Assembly (NCBI GenBank): GCA_947044405.1
Contig: CAMRHE010000352.1
Location: forward strand, 1,214,501 to 1,278,500
Reading direction: 5' to 3'
From: Leptodactylus fallax
Lineage: Eukaryota; Chordata; Amphibia; Anura; Leptodactylidae
Length of the DNA: 64,000 nucleotides
Below the pieces are notes generated by a model. That model saw nothing but the letters and a program-made list of their open reading frames with translations. It was not told the origin of the DNA and made no database searches. The translations under genes were made by a program, and so were the position numbers. Below, one piece after another: positions 9,493 to 18,471 of the stretch; position 1 is the first letter of the stretch, and each line of letters starts with the position of its first letter.

Positions 9493-11065
9493 CACTGTGT
9501 TCCAAATTATTATGCCAAAAGTGTTTAGGAGTGATAATGTAAGAATTTTTTTTGTTTGTCAGTTAAACTCATTGATGGTGATGTGTGTCAGGGCTCTTTA
9601 TATCACTGAAAGCAATTGCAGTCACCTGTGCTAATTAGTTTGGCAGGTGTGTCCAATTAAAGGCAAGACTACTTAAGAAGGCTGTCCCATATTATTAAGC
9701 AGCCTACATTTTCAGCCAAAATGGGAAAGAAAAAGGATGTGTCGGCTGCTGAGAAGCAACAAATTGTGGAGTGTTTAGGTCAAGGCATGACTACAATCAA
9801 CATTGCCAAGACACTTCATCGTGATCATCGCACAATCAAGAAGTATGTAGTTGATTCACAGCACACACGTGTGCGTGCTGATAAGGGAAAATTGAGGACT
9901 CTTTCCAACAGGCAATTATGTCAGGTTAAAAGAGCAGCTTCAAAAATGCCTTGTCATAGCAGCAGACAAGTTTTTGAAGCTGCTGGTGCCTCCAACGTCC
10001 CCCGAACAACAAGATGCAGGGTCCTTCAGAGGTTTGCAGCTGTGCGTAAGCCATCCTGTCGACCTCCTCTATCCACTGCACACAAGCAGAAACGGCTCCA
10101 GTGGCCCAAACAATACATGAAGACTGACTTCAAAACTGTTTTGTTCACCGATGAGGGCCGTGCAACGCTCCATGGTCCAGATGGATGGAGTGGAGGATGG
10201 CTTGTTGATGGACAACCCAAGCAAACACGGCTACGGCGCCAACAAGGAGGAGGTGGAGTAATGTTTTGGGCTGGAATCATGGGGAGAGAGATTGTCGGCC
10301 CCTTTAGGATCCCTGAAGGGGTAAAGATGAACTCCATAATGTATGTGGAGTTTCTCAAACAGCACTTCCTGCCATGGTTCAAGAAGAAGAACCATGCATT
10401 CCGCAGAAAGATCATTTTCATGCATGATAATGCACTGTCTCATGCTGCAAATGACACATCTGCATCTCTGGCTGCTATGGGCATAAAAGGGGACAAACTT
10501 ATGGTGTGGCCCCCATGCTCCCCTGACCTCAACCCCATTGAGAACCTCTGGAGCATCATCAAAAGGAGTGTCTATGATGGCGGGAGGCAGTTCACATCTA
10601 AGCAACGGCTCTGGGAGGGTATTCTGTCCTCTTGCAAAACAATTGAAGCAGAAACCATCCAAAAACTGACAAATTCAATGGACGAGAGAGTTCAGAAGCT
10701 TCTTTCGAACAAGGGGTCCTATGTGCAAATGTAACATCACCTCGAATAAAGTTTTGGCTTGAAAACGGTTTGATTTCAGTTTGTAATAACCTGCTAATGC
10801 TTATAATTTCACAAATGACCATTTTTTTGTTCTTAATAAAAATGAAAAGGTTGCAAATTCTGCTGTGCATAATAATTTAAAGCATGTATTTTGAGTGTTT
10901 ATTTTTTTGTTTTTAAATATACTGTTATCATAGGCAGTTTGTTCAAAAAACTTTCAATTATACTCGAATAGTTGATGACTGGAAAATTACAATGACTGCA
11001 ATTCATATAGGTAATTTTGGAAAATATGAGAAAATATTATTTGCATAATAATTTGAAACACAGTG
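9493..11065 (+). mobile_element. Tc1/mariner family E (DD37E type), copy E1
   Basis: The termini are cactgtgttccaaattatta and its inverse at 11045-11065. TA duplications flank the element at 9491-9492 and 11066-11067. The length is 1573 bp. It was inserted in the Helitron helicase, and removing it plus one TA restores the helicase frame. A second copy lies at 34218-35782. Confidence 0.95.
9721..10734 (+). CDS. Tc1-like transposase with DD37E spacing (copy E1)
   Basis: An uninterrupted frame of 337 codons encodes a DDE transposase that cuts and pastes the element at TA. The N-terminal helix-turn-helix region (residues about 5-105) includes TTINIAKTLHRDHRTIKKYV. The catalytic residues are D144 (LFTDEGRATL), D236 (FMHDNALSH) and E274 ([10 protein letters not shown]). 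The gap between D236 and E274 counts as 37 residues, unlike the 34 of classical Tc1. The second HTH region is in its proper frame here, unlike copy E2. DNALSH carries Leu where E2 has the usual Pro, a likely damaging change. Start: the ATG directly follows the 5' non-coding part, and both copies begin MGKKKDVSAAEK. A frame-level open gene, but activity is doubtful. Confidence 0.92.
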   Translation: MGKKKDVSAAEKQQIVECLGQGMTTINIAKTLHRDHRTIKKYVVDSQHTRVRADKGKLRTLSNRQLCQVKRAASKMPCHSSRQVFEAAGASNVPRTTRCRVLQRFAAVRKPSCRPPLSTAHKQKRLQWPKQYMKTDFKTVLFTDEGRATLHGPDGWSGGWLVDGQPKQTRLRRQQGGGGVMFWAGIMGREIVGPFRIPEGVKMNSIMYVEFLKQHFLPWFKKKNHAFRRKIIFMHDNALSHAANDTSASLAAMGIKGDKLMVWPPCSPDLNPIENLWSIIKRSVYDGGRQFTSKQRLWEGILSSCKTIEAETIQKLTNSMDERVQKLLSNKGSYVQM

Positions 11066-11067
11066 TA

Positions 11068-11209
11068 TATTAAAGGGCAATCCTAGTGCTGAATGAGCCG
11101 TGCACCCTCCAAGAGTGGCCACAATCCCAGATGATGCAACAGCCAAGGCAATGTCATTGTATGACCGAATTTCTGCAAGCAGCAAATTAATTAAAAATGT
11201 TTTAACCAG
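11068..11209 (-). pseudogene. Helitron helicase, short segment after Walker A
   Basis: This short piece of the helicase lies between Tc1-E1 and the ERV. It reads LLLAEIRSYNDIALAVASSG then IVATLGGCTAHSALGLPF. It follows the Walker A loop on the other side of the ERV (17500-17520) and precedes the Walker B segment on the other side of Tc1-E1. It ends at the ccag target duplication of the ERV (11206-11209). Confidence 0.88.
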
Positions 11210-11607
11210 TGTGGAGGGTGGAATCCATTTTGTCTACTTTGTATTCATTTTTTTTAAAGTCTTACTAAAATTCACATATGAGCTGACACAGGATTCTGTC
11301 AGCTGCCTTCCAGTCTGAATGAATCTTGCTCAAGCTTGCATTTTCTCCAAGATAGTGAAGGCCAAATGGTAGATGTTTACAGTCCAGTATCTGAGAACTT
11401 AAAACCTCCCACATTCCTTTCCCTTGTACTGCATGAGAACGAATACGCCTATTTTATGTTATAAGAATACTGTGTAAGAATAATAAAACAGAACATCTTG
11501 ATAAGCAGTCTTGACTACTTGTCTCTTGTGTGTTCTCCGAGCGCTCGATACTTATTGATTATCAATTAAGACTACGGTAACATATTCTCGGGGTGTTTTC
11601 CATAACA
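11210..11607 (+). repeat. ERV 5' LTR
   Basis: The LTR starts TGTGGAGGG and ends TTCCATAACA. It contains aataaa at 11482-11487. By eye it differs from the 3' LTR by about a dozen substitutions and one 3-bp indel (tgg after the first nine bases), so the two are about 97% identical. Confidence 0.92.
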
Positions 11608-11612
11608 GAAAT

Positions 11613-11630
11613 TGGCGCCCAACATAGGGC
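11613..11630 (+). promoter_or_regulatory. Primer-binding site, tRNA-Lys type
   Basis: The sequence tggcgcccaacatagggc lies 5 nt after the 5' LTR. It matches the general form of lysine tRNA primer sites with a few differences. The tRNA primes minus-strand DNA synthesis. Confidence 0.8.
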
Positions 11631-12085
11631 CCAAAGTGTGACATCGTTCCAGCCGATAGATTGATCAACTGCTCATAGATCAAAGGGAGCAGGGACCCTC
11701 TGGAACCACGGATACTAAAGCTGTAAGGTAAGCCCTTGTTCTTACCATAAACCCTATCCGTGCTTCCAAGGTAGCCCTCTCTGCATATTGATGTGTGATT
11801 GACTGCTAGGAACATAAGGTATGCCCCTCGGGCCAATGTTACCTGTAGAGGAACTGATGTTTTTCTGTATATGTGTGTTTGTTCTTGTGTGCGTTGCTGC
11901 ATACCTCTGTTATCGTATTGCCAAATCTCCTGAGAAGCCCTGGACCCACCTTGATGGTGGATGAAAAAAGAGGGTAGGTGATTAAAGAAGGTGGACTCAG
12001 GTCTGAGTGACAGTCCACGAGGTATCGGAAAGAAGCGGCATATTCTGCAGTTCCGAGGTGTACGGCTGAGTAGCTGTCAGCCAAG

Positions 12086-12433
12086 ATGGTGAGCGGGAGC
12101 TCAAAAGTGTGGCTCACCCCATTGGAGATAATTGGCAAGTCTGAAGGACAAGAGGTATGCAGGCATGCTAAAAAGATCTGTAAGCTAACAAATGTACATG
12201 AAAAGGGAATGTTCAGTTCCTTATTCTGGGAACAATGGAGGCAAGATAATGCAGGGATGGTCAGAGAGGGGGGACTATCCAGGGGAATGCATGGGTTGGT
12301 AGAAGGGAGCAAAAAGGTAGAAAAGGGTAAATGGCCCCAAAAGGAATTGAAAGATGGGTTGATCTTGTTCTCACCCCCTTGTGCTTCCATGAGAGTAAAT
12401 CGGACCCTGGGTAGTGCTCCACCCCCTCTATAG
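12086..12433 (+). pseudogene. ERV gag, probable matrix (N-terminal) region
   Basis: This open frame of 115 codons sits where gag should begin, about 450 bp after the primer site. Its start (MVSGSSKVWLTPLEII) and a later KGKWPQKELKDGLILFSPP block have the look of a retroviral matrix N-terminus, a short leader with TPL and a WP motif. I recognise the layout, not a close relative. The frame runs out into the second gag segment in another frame, so gag is broken here. Confidence 0.5.
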
Positions 12434-12746
12434 ACAAACGACTACATTAAGTGGAGAAATATTTTGTAACAGATTAGAAAAGTGGTGTAAAACACACGCC
12501 AAACAGACCAGTACTTCCCTCACCACGTGTAAACAAGCGAAGGGGGAACAAGTTGAGCGATATTTTGGCAGGCTGATAGTAAAAGCCAAAGACATGGGAT
12601 ATTACCAGTGCCCCGACGATATCAAACATCCCATGATGGCACAAGCATTCCTGCAGGGACTTGACCCATTACTAGCAGACAAAATAAAAGCATGTACCCC
12701 CTGTGATTGTACAACTGAAGCTGAATGCAAAACCTCCTCGTATTAA
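12414..12746 (+). pseudogene. ERV gag, capsid-like remnant
   Basis: The segment from about 12470 to 12710 reads like the C-terminal half of a retroviral capsid. It has a KGEQVERYFGRLIVKAKDMG block followed by MAQAFLQGLDPLLADKIKAC, a helical pattern seen in capsid domains. The nucleocapsid zinc knuckle and the protease that should follow are absent. Within about 10 codons the sequence passes into RT in another frame, showing a deletion. Confidence 0.65.
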
Positions 12747-13003
12747 ACAATATCCTCTGACAGCTATGCAAGAGGAGGCAATTGAACTAACAGTTTCAAA
12801 GTTGCTTGCAGCTAAGGCACTGAAAGTATGTGTGTCTCCTGCAAATACCCCACTATTTCCAGTGAAAAAGAAAGGGAAAAAGGGCCAGCCAGACACATAT
12901 AGGATGGTACATGACTTGAGAGAGATTAACAAGGTTACGGTACTAGAGACACCAGTAGTGCCAAATCCACATACACGCCTGTCCACTATACCTGCAAACA
13001 CCT
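12703..13003 (+). pseudogene. ERV pol, reverse transcriptase N-terminus only
   Basis: About 90 codons of the RT fingers remain. They include KQYPLTAMQEEAIEL, SPANTPLFPVKKK, DTYRMVHDLREINKVT and ETPVVPNPHT, in the order expected for gamma-/epsilon-like and related retroviral RT. The first catalytic aspartate, YxDD and everything downstream in pol are missing. The frame ends at the junction with PLE-1 near 13003. Confidence 0.88.
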
Positions 13004-14662
13004 GTTGCTATACACAAACCTGAGTTTCCACCTCCCTTACGCCCAATTATATCAGGGATTGGGTCTCTTAACGAGAGACTATGTGGCTGGCTTGATGATC
13101 TTTTACAGCCATTGGTATCTCGTGTCCCTGGTTTCATTAAGGACAGCAAACAGGTATTACATACTTTTGATAGCATAATATGGGATGAAAAGTTTTCCTG
13201 GCTAACATGCGATGTGGTTGCTTTGTATTCAAGTATACCACATGATATCGCATTGACTGCTTTGGCTCATCATTTGTACAGATACAGTGCATTTTGTGAG
13301 GAGTTATGTGAATATGTACTGGAGGTTACTAGATATCTGTTGACACATAATTTTTTTATGTTGGATTCCACTTTTTATTTACAGATACAGGGAGCCCCTA
13401 TGGGGGCTCGCTTCTCACCATCCTTGGCCAATTTGGTCATGGCGTGGTGGGAGGAGTTCAATATTTTTTCTTCGGGTAATCCTTTTTTGGAACAGTTACA
13501 CTGGTATGGACGCTACATCGACGACATATTGATTTTATGGTCGGGGGATGTAGCGTCCATACCAGTTTTTGTTGATTATATCAACTCCAATTTGTATAAT
13601 CTAAAGTTTACATATTCAATTCAGACTACAAATATTTCTTTTTTGGATTTGATTTTGACAGGAGATGTATCTAGTGGTAGAGTTAACACTTCTATCTACA
13701 GAAAACCGTCTGCGGGCAATACCATTCTTCATGCTCGTAGTCATCACCCACAACATACGTTAAAATCTATTCTGGTGGGTGAGCTGATGAGAGTCAGGAG
13801 GGCTTGTTCTGTGGATGAAGATTATGAGACACAAAGTCGAGCGGTTACACAACGTTTACGTAGTCTAGGTTATCCACAATGGTCACTGGCGAGGGCGAAA
13901 AATATTGTGGATAAAAAGTCGAGATCGGATCTCCTTATACAAAAGAGATCTTCTAAATCCAGTGACCATGACATTACAAATAGGGATTTGGTTTTTTTAA
14001 CCCCTTATAGTTGTCAATATCGGGAGGTCATGAAAATAATTCAAAAAAATATTCCAATATTATATCAGGATCCTGTTTTGAACACCATTCTCAAACAGGG
14101 AGTGACATTTACAGCGAGAAGGGGTCAGTCTCTCAGGGACATTTTGTCCCCTAGTTTATTTTTATCAACTAACAAGTTGAAAACTACCTGGTTACATACA
14201 AATGGTTTTTTCAGATGTGGTAATATCAGATGTGGGTCCTGCAAATTTGTCAAAAAAATGAATTCTTTTCATGATGCCAACATGTCAAGGTCTTTCGTTA
14301 TACGGGATTTCATGAATTGCGCAAGTCACCATGTAGTGTATATTATATTTTGTGAATCATGTAATCTAATGTATGTGGGTTGTACAATACGCCCGGTTAA
14401 AATCAGGATTGCGGAACATCTGGCCGATTGTAATAAGAGTCCTAATGAAAATGTTTCTAATGCCTCAAAACATTTTATTTGTCAGCATAAGGGCAATGTC
14501 ACTAGTTTCGCTTTTTGTGCAATTGAATATGTGCCTAGACCAGTCAGAGGTGGGGATTGGCGTAGAAAACTATTAAAAAGGGAAGCTTTCTGGATTCTAA
14601 AGCTGGGTACTCGGTTTCCAGGTGAGATGAATATCAGATCTAATTTGTCCTATTTTTATTAA
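13004..14662 (+). CDS. Penelope-like RT with GIY-YIG endonuclease (N-terminally truncated)
   Basis: An uninterrupted frame runs from the element's edge to a stop at 14660-14662 (about 552 codons; the first internal ATG is at 13112). RT motifs come in order: HKPEFPPPLRPIISGIGSL, DVVALYSSIPH, IQGAPMGARFSPSLANL, and the catalytic YIDD near 13515. A linker with CGNIRCGSCK follows. Then comes the GIY-YIG nuclease (VVYIIFCESCNLMYVGCTIR, near 14333-14395). This domain order is that of Penelope retroelements, which nick the target with the nuclease and reverse transcribe from it. The RT N-terminus is missing, so a functional protein is not expected. The lack of stops over 1.6 kb implies a recent insertion. 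Confidence 0.93.
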   Translation, partial: VAIHKPEFPPPLRPIISGIGSLNERLCGWLDDLLQPLVSRVPGFIKDSKQVLHTFDSIIWDEKFSWLTCDVVALYSSIPHDIALTALAHHLYRYSAFCEELCEYVLEVTRYLLTHNFFMLDSTFYLQIQGAPMGARFSPSLANLVMAWWEEFNIFSSGNPFLEQLHWYGRYIDDILILWSGDVASIPVFVDYINSNLYNLKFTYSIQTTNISFLDLILTGDVSSGRVNTSIYRKPSAGNTILHARSHHPQHTLKSILVGELMRVRRACSVDEDYETQSRAVTQRLRSLGYPQWSLARAKNIVDKKSRSDLLIQKRSSKSSDHDITNRDLVFLTPYSCQYREVMKIIQKNIPILYQDPVLNTILKQGVTFTARRGQSLRDILSPSLFLSTNKLKTTWLHTNGFFRCGNIRCGSCKFVKKMNSFHDANMSRSFVIRDFMNCASHHVVYIIFCESCNLMYVGCTIRPVKIRIAEHLADCNKSPNENVSNASKHFICQHKGNVTSFAFCAIEYVPRPVRGGDWRRKLLKREAFWILKLGTRFPGEMNIRSNLSYFY

Positions 14663-15560
14663 TTTATTATTCATATTTATGCGTCTGAGATGCTGTCACC
14701 ATATTAATTTTTATTTATTGGATTAGGAGGGTATATAATGCATTTTATATGTATTCCTGTATAATTTGGTATATTGGGTCACAAATCAGGGATATGTGAT
14801 TATAATATATGAGTGGTTTTTGATGTGTGTGGTGTTTTCCTCCTGGCTACTTTAATAGATTGTGTATCATCCTACAGGAGTGGATCTTTCTCATAGATAC
14901 TTTGTATTTACTTCCCTGAATAGTCATGTGACTCATCACATGACCATATGTCACATGATTGTTTTGTTGTTTAGTTTCATTTTTTGTGTTTAATGGTCTT
15001 GGATTATGGCAAGATTTAGCTCTTTCAAAGACAATGGTAAAATTCTTTTTTGTGAATTTATTATACATGGGCACACGTTTATGCGCTATAGTCTTATGAT
15101 CGTGTTAATGTTGATGTGTTTTATTGTTCTTTTTTTTTATTTATTTATATATTTATTTTTTTTGTGAATATTTTGAATTACATTAACGCTATTTATGTTT
15201 ATATCTGATGTTTTGAGTGTTTATATTTACTCATTTGTGCTTATGTATATGTCTTTTTATATGTGTGACATAATATGTATTTATGTGGATATATTCTTTT
15301 TGTACTCAGTGAGGGAAAGTGTGGGTTTGCAGACATGCTATTGTGGGGATGTGTTAATTAGTTAAATGATGACATCTGATCCCCAGAGGTGTGGGTTTTT
15401 TCGTTTTTGCTTTTAAATATTGTGTGTTTGGTTTTGTGATTTATGCCATGAGTAAGGGACATCGTTCCGAAACGCGTAGGCTGTTACTAACCACTGAACC
15501 TATGGAGTGATTTTTTTATTGGAAAAATAAAAGTTATTTTTTATATTAATATGCCTTGGA
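14663..15560 (+). other. PLE-1 3'UTR
   Basis: This is an AT-rich non-coding tail. The gaaacgcgta motif at about 15470 and an aataaaag signal near 15525 recall 3' ends of other PLEs in this window (38230, 38750, 40930). I see no other gene in it. Confidence 0.7.
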
Positions 15561-15583
15561 TTTGGTGCTGAATACAATTTTTT

Positions 15584-17000
15584 ACCTATGCAGTTTATGA
15601 CCAAAATGTTACATGGTATAGAGAGAGGGAATAATTGTAGAAGGGCAATTACCATTTAATGTTACAATGACATATGTGAAAAATGTCACAAATTTAGGAT
15701 GTCTTGCAGTGAATGGGAGTGACAGTGTAAGAGTAGATAAAATTAATTGGCCACACTGGTTTGAGAAAATAGGTAAACCATATTATAATTTTGTACAAAA
15801 CATTTCTAGTCAAAACTATCAGAACTCTACACAGTTACAAGTAAATAACACAGGAGTTTGGTTTTGTTTCAACACAACTGTAATAACAGGGAGGGGGCCA
15901 ACAGTAAACCCAGAGCTGTTCAGAAACTCTTCCATTGTTGCAGTCCCCTCTACCTGTGTAAACATGAGCACTCAGGCAGGAAATTTTATGAACTTCACAG
16001 TATGTACTCTAAAGGGCATTATTGCGCAAACAGAAGCTGACAATGCATTTGCCAAATTGATGATGGGAAATGTCCAAATATGAAGGGAAATGTTTCCCAT
16101 ACTGAAAGAGAAGGATTGGTGGTTTGAGCCTGATGTTAAGAATATATACTGTGAAAGAGGAAAATGGTGTATAGGAAATGTAAATGCCTATAGAACTAAC
16201 CAGATTAAGAAGGTATGCAAACTTGTGGTTATGCCCATCCTGATATCGGGACCTGAGTTCTGGATACCAAGGGTAGAGGGCACACATGTGGATAATGAAA
16301 ACAACACACATGATCTTACTTTATGTGACATAACAGAACAAGAGTATGTTTGTGGACAAGGAACTAAGGTATATGAACCATGCCTCATGGAACACCAGGA
16401 CAACATCTGTAGACTACTGAAAACTCCAGTAAGTGTAGGTCACATGTTTATGGAATTAGGTCCACAATACATTTGTTTAGTAACTGATAATTTTGATACT
16501 ATGAAGGCATTAGGACATCAAGCACCATTTTCAGGATGTCTAAGGAAAGTCTCTAAATTGTTATGGAAGAATCAAACATATACTGTATGTTTAATCCAGA
16601 AGTAGTGCTGTACATAACTGAGCAAATACACATAGAAATGTTCAATGTAAGTGATTATTTTATAGACTTGGCACTGCTACAAAAACTGCTTAACACCTCA
16701 GCTTTGGTAATGGATCATATACATAAGTTTAATAATCACACTTTGCAGAATAATCAGATACGTGCTACAGTATCTGTGAACTTTCTAAAACACTTAGCTT
16801 CAGATATACAAGAACTAACGGCACATCATTGGTATGACATATTTAAAGGATTTTCACCTACACTAACAAAAATAACTAATTGGTTATTCAATCCTCTTTT
16901 GGTTATAATGTTCATATTTTTAATGCTTACTATATTCAACTGCTATGTGTTCCTGAAGTTTAAAAGGAGATGGGCGAATATTGATCAGTATGTTAGGTAA
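15584..17000 (+). pseudogene. ERV env (surface and transmembrane parts), broken
   Basis: An envelope-type glycoprotein is spread over segments in different frames: before 15625, 15630-16605, and 16590-17000. The surface part is rich in N-glycosylation sequons (about nine by 16010) and cysteines. A TGA at 16081-16083 interrupts it in frame, and a frameshift near 16590 separates it from the transmembrane part. That part has a long helical ectodomain, a hydrophobic anchor near 16895-16945, and a short basic tail (KFKRRW). I see no clear furin site or CX6CC motif. The signal peptide lies before the PLE junction and is absent. It would have mediated receptor binding and fusion; it cannot now. The family was not identified. 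Confidence 0.75.
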
Positions 17001-17090
17001 GACTCTGAGATTAACCCCTGATGGAGAATCCATCTCTGATGGCACACAGAAGTGTGAACGTATTCATCAGGAAAGTTAATAAGGAGTCTT

Positions 17091-17102
17091 AAATGGGGGA
17101 AT
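17091..17102 (+). promoter_or_regulatory. Polypurine tract before the 3' LTR
   Basis: The run aaatgggggaat abuts the 3' LTR, the expected place for the plus-strand DNA primer. It is short and ends in an extra T, so it may be slightly decayed. Confidence 0.6.
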
Positions 17103-17497
17103 TGTGGAGGGAATCCATTTTGTTTACTTTGTATTCATTTTTTTTAAAGTCTTACCAACGTTCACATATGAGCTGGCACAGGATTCTGTCAGCTGCCTTC
17201 CAGTCTGGATGAATCTTGCTCAAGCTAGCATTTTCTCCAAGATAGTGAAGGCCAAATGGTAGATGTTTACAGTCCAGTATCTGAGAACCTAAAACATCCC
17301 ACATTCCTTTCCCTTGTACTGCATGAGAACGAATACGCCTATTTTATGTTATAAGAATACTGTGTAAGAATAATAAAACAGAACATCTTGATAAGCAGTC
17401 TTGACTACTTGTCTCTTGTGTGTTCTCCGAGCGCTCGATACTTATTGATTATCAATTAGGACTACGGTAACATATTCTCGGGGTGTTTTCCCCAACA
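17103..17497 (+). repeat. ERV 3' LTR
   Basis: The LTR starts TGTGGAGGG and ends TTCCCCAACA. It is 395 bp, and aataaa lies at 17372-17377. It is co-linear with the 5' LTR over its full length. Confidence 0.93.
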
Positions 17498-18470
17498 CCA
17501 GTACCTCCTGGTGCATCTAGGAAAAATAGTCCCCCATTTCCACTGGAAATCTGACCCATAATTGCCATATAGGCCGATCTTTGGTCATCAACCAAAAGAG
17601 GCTTATTTAATATGACAAATTCTTTACATTTTTCCAAATCATAGCTTTTTTCTTGCAGAATATCTCTGTTCATAATATCAAAGTCTGGTCGATTTGGTGC
17701 TGGTAAACCTAATTCTATTAGAGTTTTGCTATTGATAGATATGCACCTTTCTTCTATCATCAAGAGGGCTTTGTTGAATATGTCAGCAGTGAAATTTAAG
17801 TCTAAGTCTGGATTAACTCTCCTTTGCACTCTAAGAATATCTTCACTAAGATATTCTTTGTATTTGTCCCAAAGCGCGCAGGGGTTGGAAGGTGAGCAGG
17901 TTGTAATTATTATAGCGAACAGGTCTCTTATTTGAGGTGTAAAGCGAGTGACACATGCTTCCTGCAATGTCATGTCCCAGTGTTGATCGTCTTCAATCAA
18001 ACCACGCCTTTGGCATGCTTCCCTGTAAGTTTGACACAGCTCTCCAACTATTTTCAAATCTGTGAAAGAAGTAGGGCCACGGACAGTGTGAAGCAGTAAT
18101 CGAAGGTAGTAATACTGTGCGTTGTTTGGATGCACTGTATACACATGTCCAAGAGCATCACTGGAACGTCCGTCCCATCCTGGGACCCTTGCACCTGGTT
18201 TCCTCTTGCAAAATACTTTTCTCGATTTATTCCATGTATAATATTTTGGAACATCTGAATATAATAAAGTCCTTGCAAATGGATCTGCTTGACATACAGT
18301 AGGAGAAAGAAAGCTGTCAATGTTGTATAGGGTGGTCCAGCAGCTCTTTCCTCTGCATTCTTGGGAGTAAAATAAACTCGTTGTCCATTTTCAAGATGGA
18401 CACTGAGATGAACTAGTGTCGGATGTCTTTCAAGGATGAAAATTTATTAAAATCGCCACACGGCTTCATT
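17498..18470 (-). pseudogene. Helitron helicase N-terminal portion with Walker A
   Basis: Between the HUH/Tyr nickase and the ERV lies the linker and first helicase block: the open stretch 18144-17498 in one frame plus a decayed stretch to 18470. It contains VYTVHPNNAQYYYLRLLLH, RGPTSFTDLK and TYREACQRRGLIEDD, the typical Helitron inter-domain sequence. It ends with the phosphate loop LDAPGGTG at 17500-17520, where the ERV is inserted. Without the downstream motifs it cannot act. Confidence 0.9.
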
Positions 18471-18471
18471 A

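Larger units (their letters stand above)
13004..15560 (+). mobile_element. Penelope-like element PLE-1, 5'-truncated, inside the ERV
   Basis: Penelope RT sequence begins abruptly at about 13004, continues through a GIY-YIG endonuclease to 14662, and is followed by an AT-rich 3'UTR with ccgaaacgcgtagg near 15465. Its end lies at about 15550-15580. The bases acct occur at both edges (12998-13002 region and 15584-15587) and could be a short target duplication. ERV sequence lies on both sides. Confidence 0.88.
11210..17497 (+). mobile_element. Endogenous retrovirus, defective, TSD ccag
   Basis: The provirus has two LTRs (11210-11607 and 17103-17497), a lysine-type primer site, gag remnants, only the start of RT, and a nearly complete but broken env. 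A 4-bp duplication, ccag, flanks it at 11206-11209 and 17498-17501. Protease, most of RT, RNase H and integrase are missing. A PLE occupies the gap between RT and env. The host sequence is the Walker A loop of the Helitron helicase. The lineage was not assigned. Confidence 0.92.

Noticed and set aside
10026..10662. Antisense frames of 131 and 143 codons opposite the DD37E transposase, repeated at 34748-35384
   Set aside because: They recur only because the two Tc1 copies are similar, and are shadows of the conserved sense frame.
12672..13176. Minus-strand frames opposite the ERV gag-pol junction
   Set aside because: The plus strand carries clear RT motifs here; the minus frames show none.
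15465..15480. gaaacgcgta as a tRNA- or SINE-related promoter box
   Set aside because: The same motif occurs at other PLE 3' ends in the window (38750), and there is no A/B box pair. It is treated as a PLE 3' feature.
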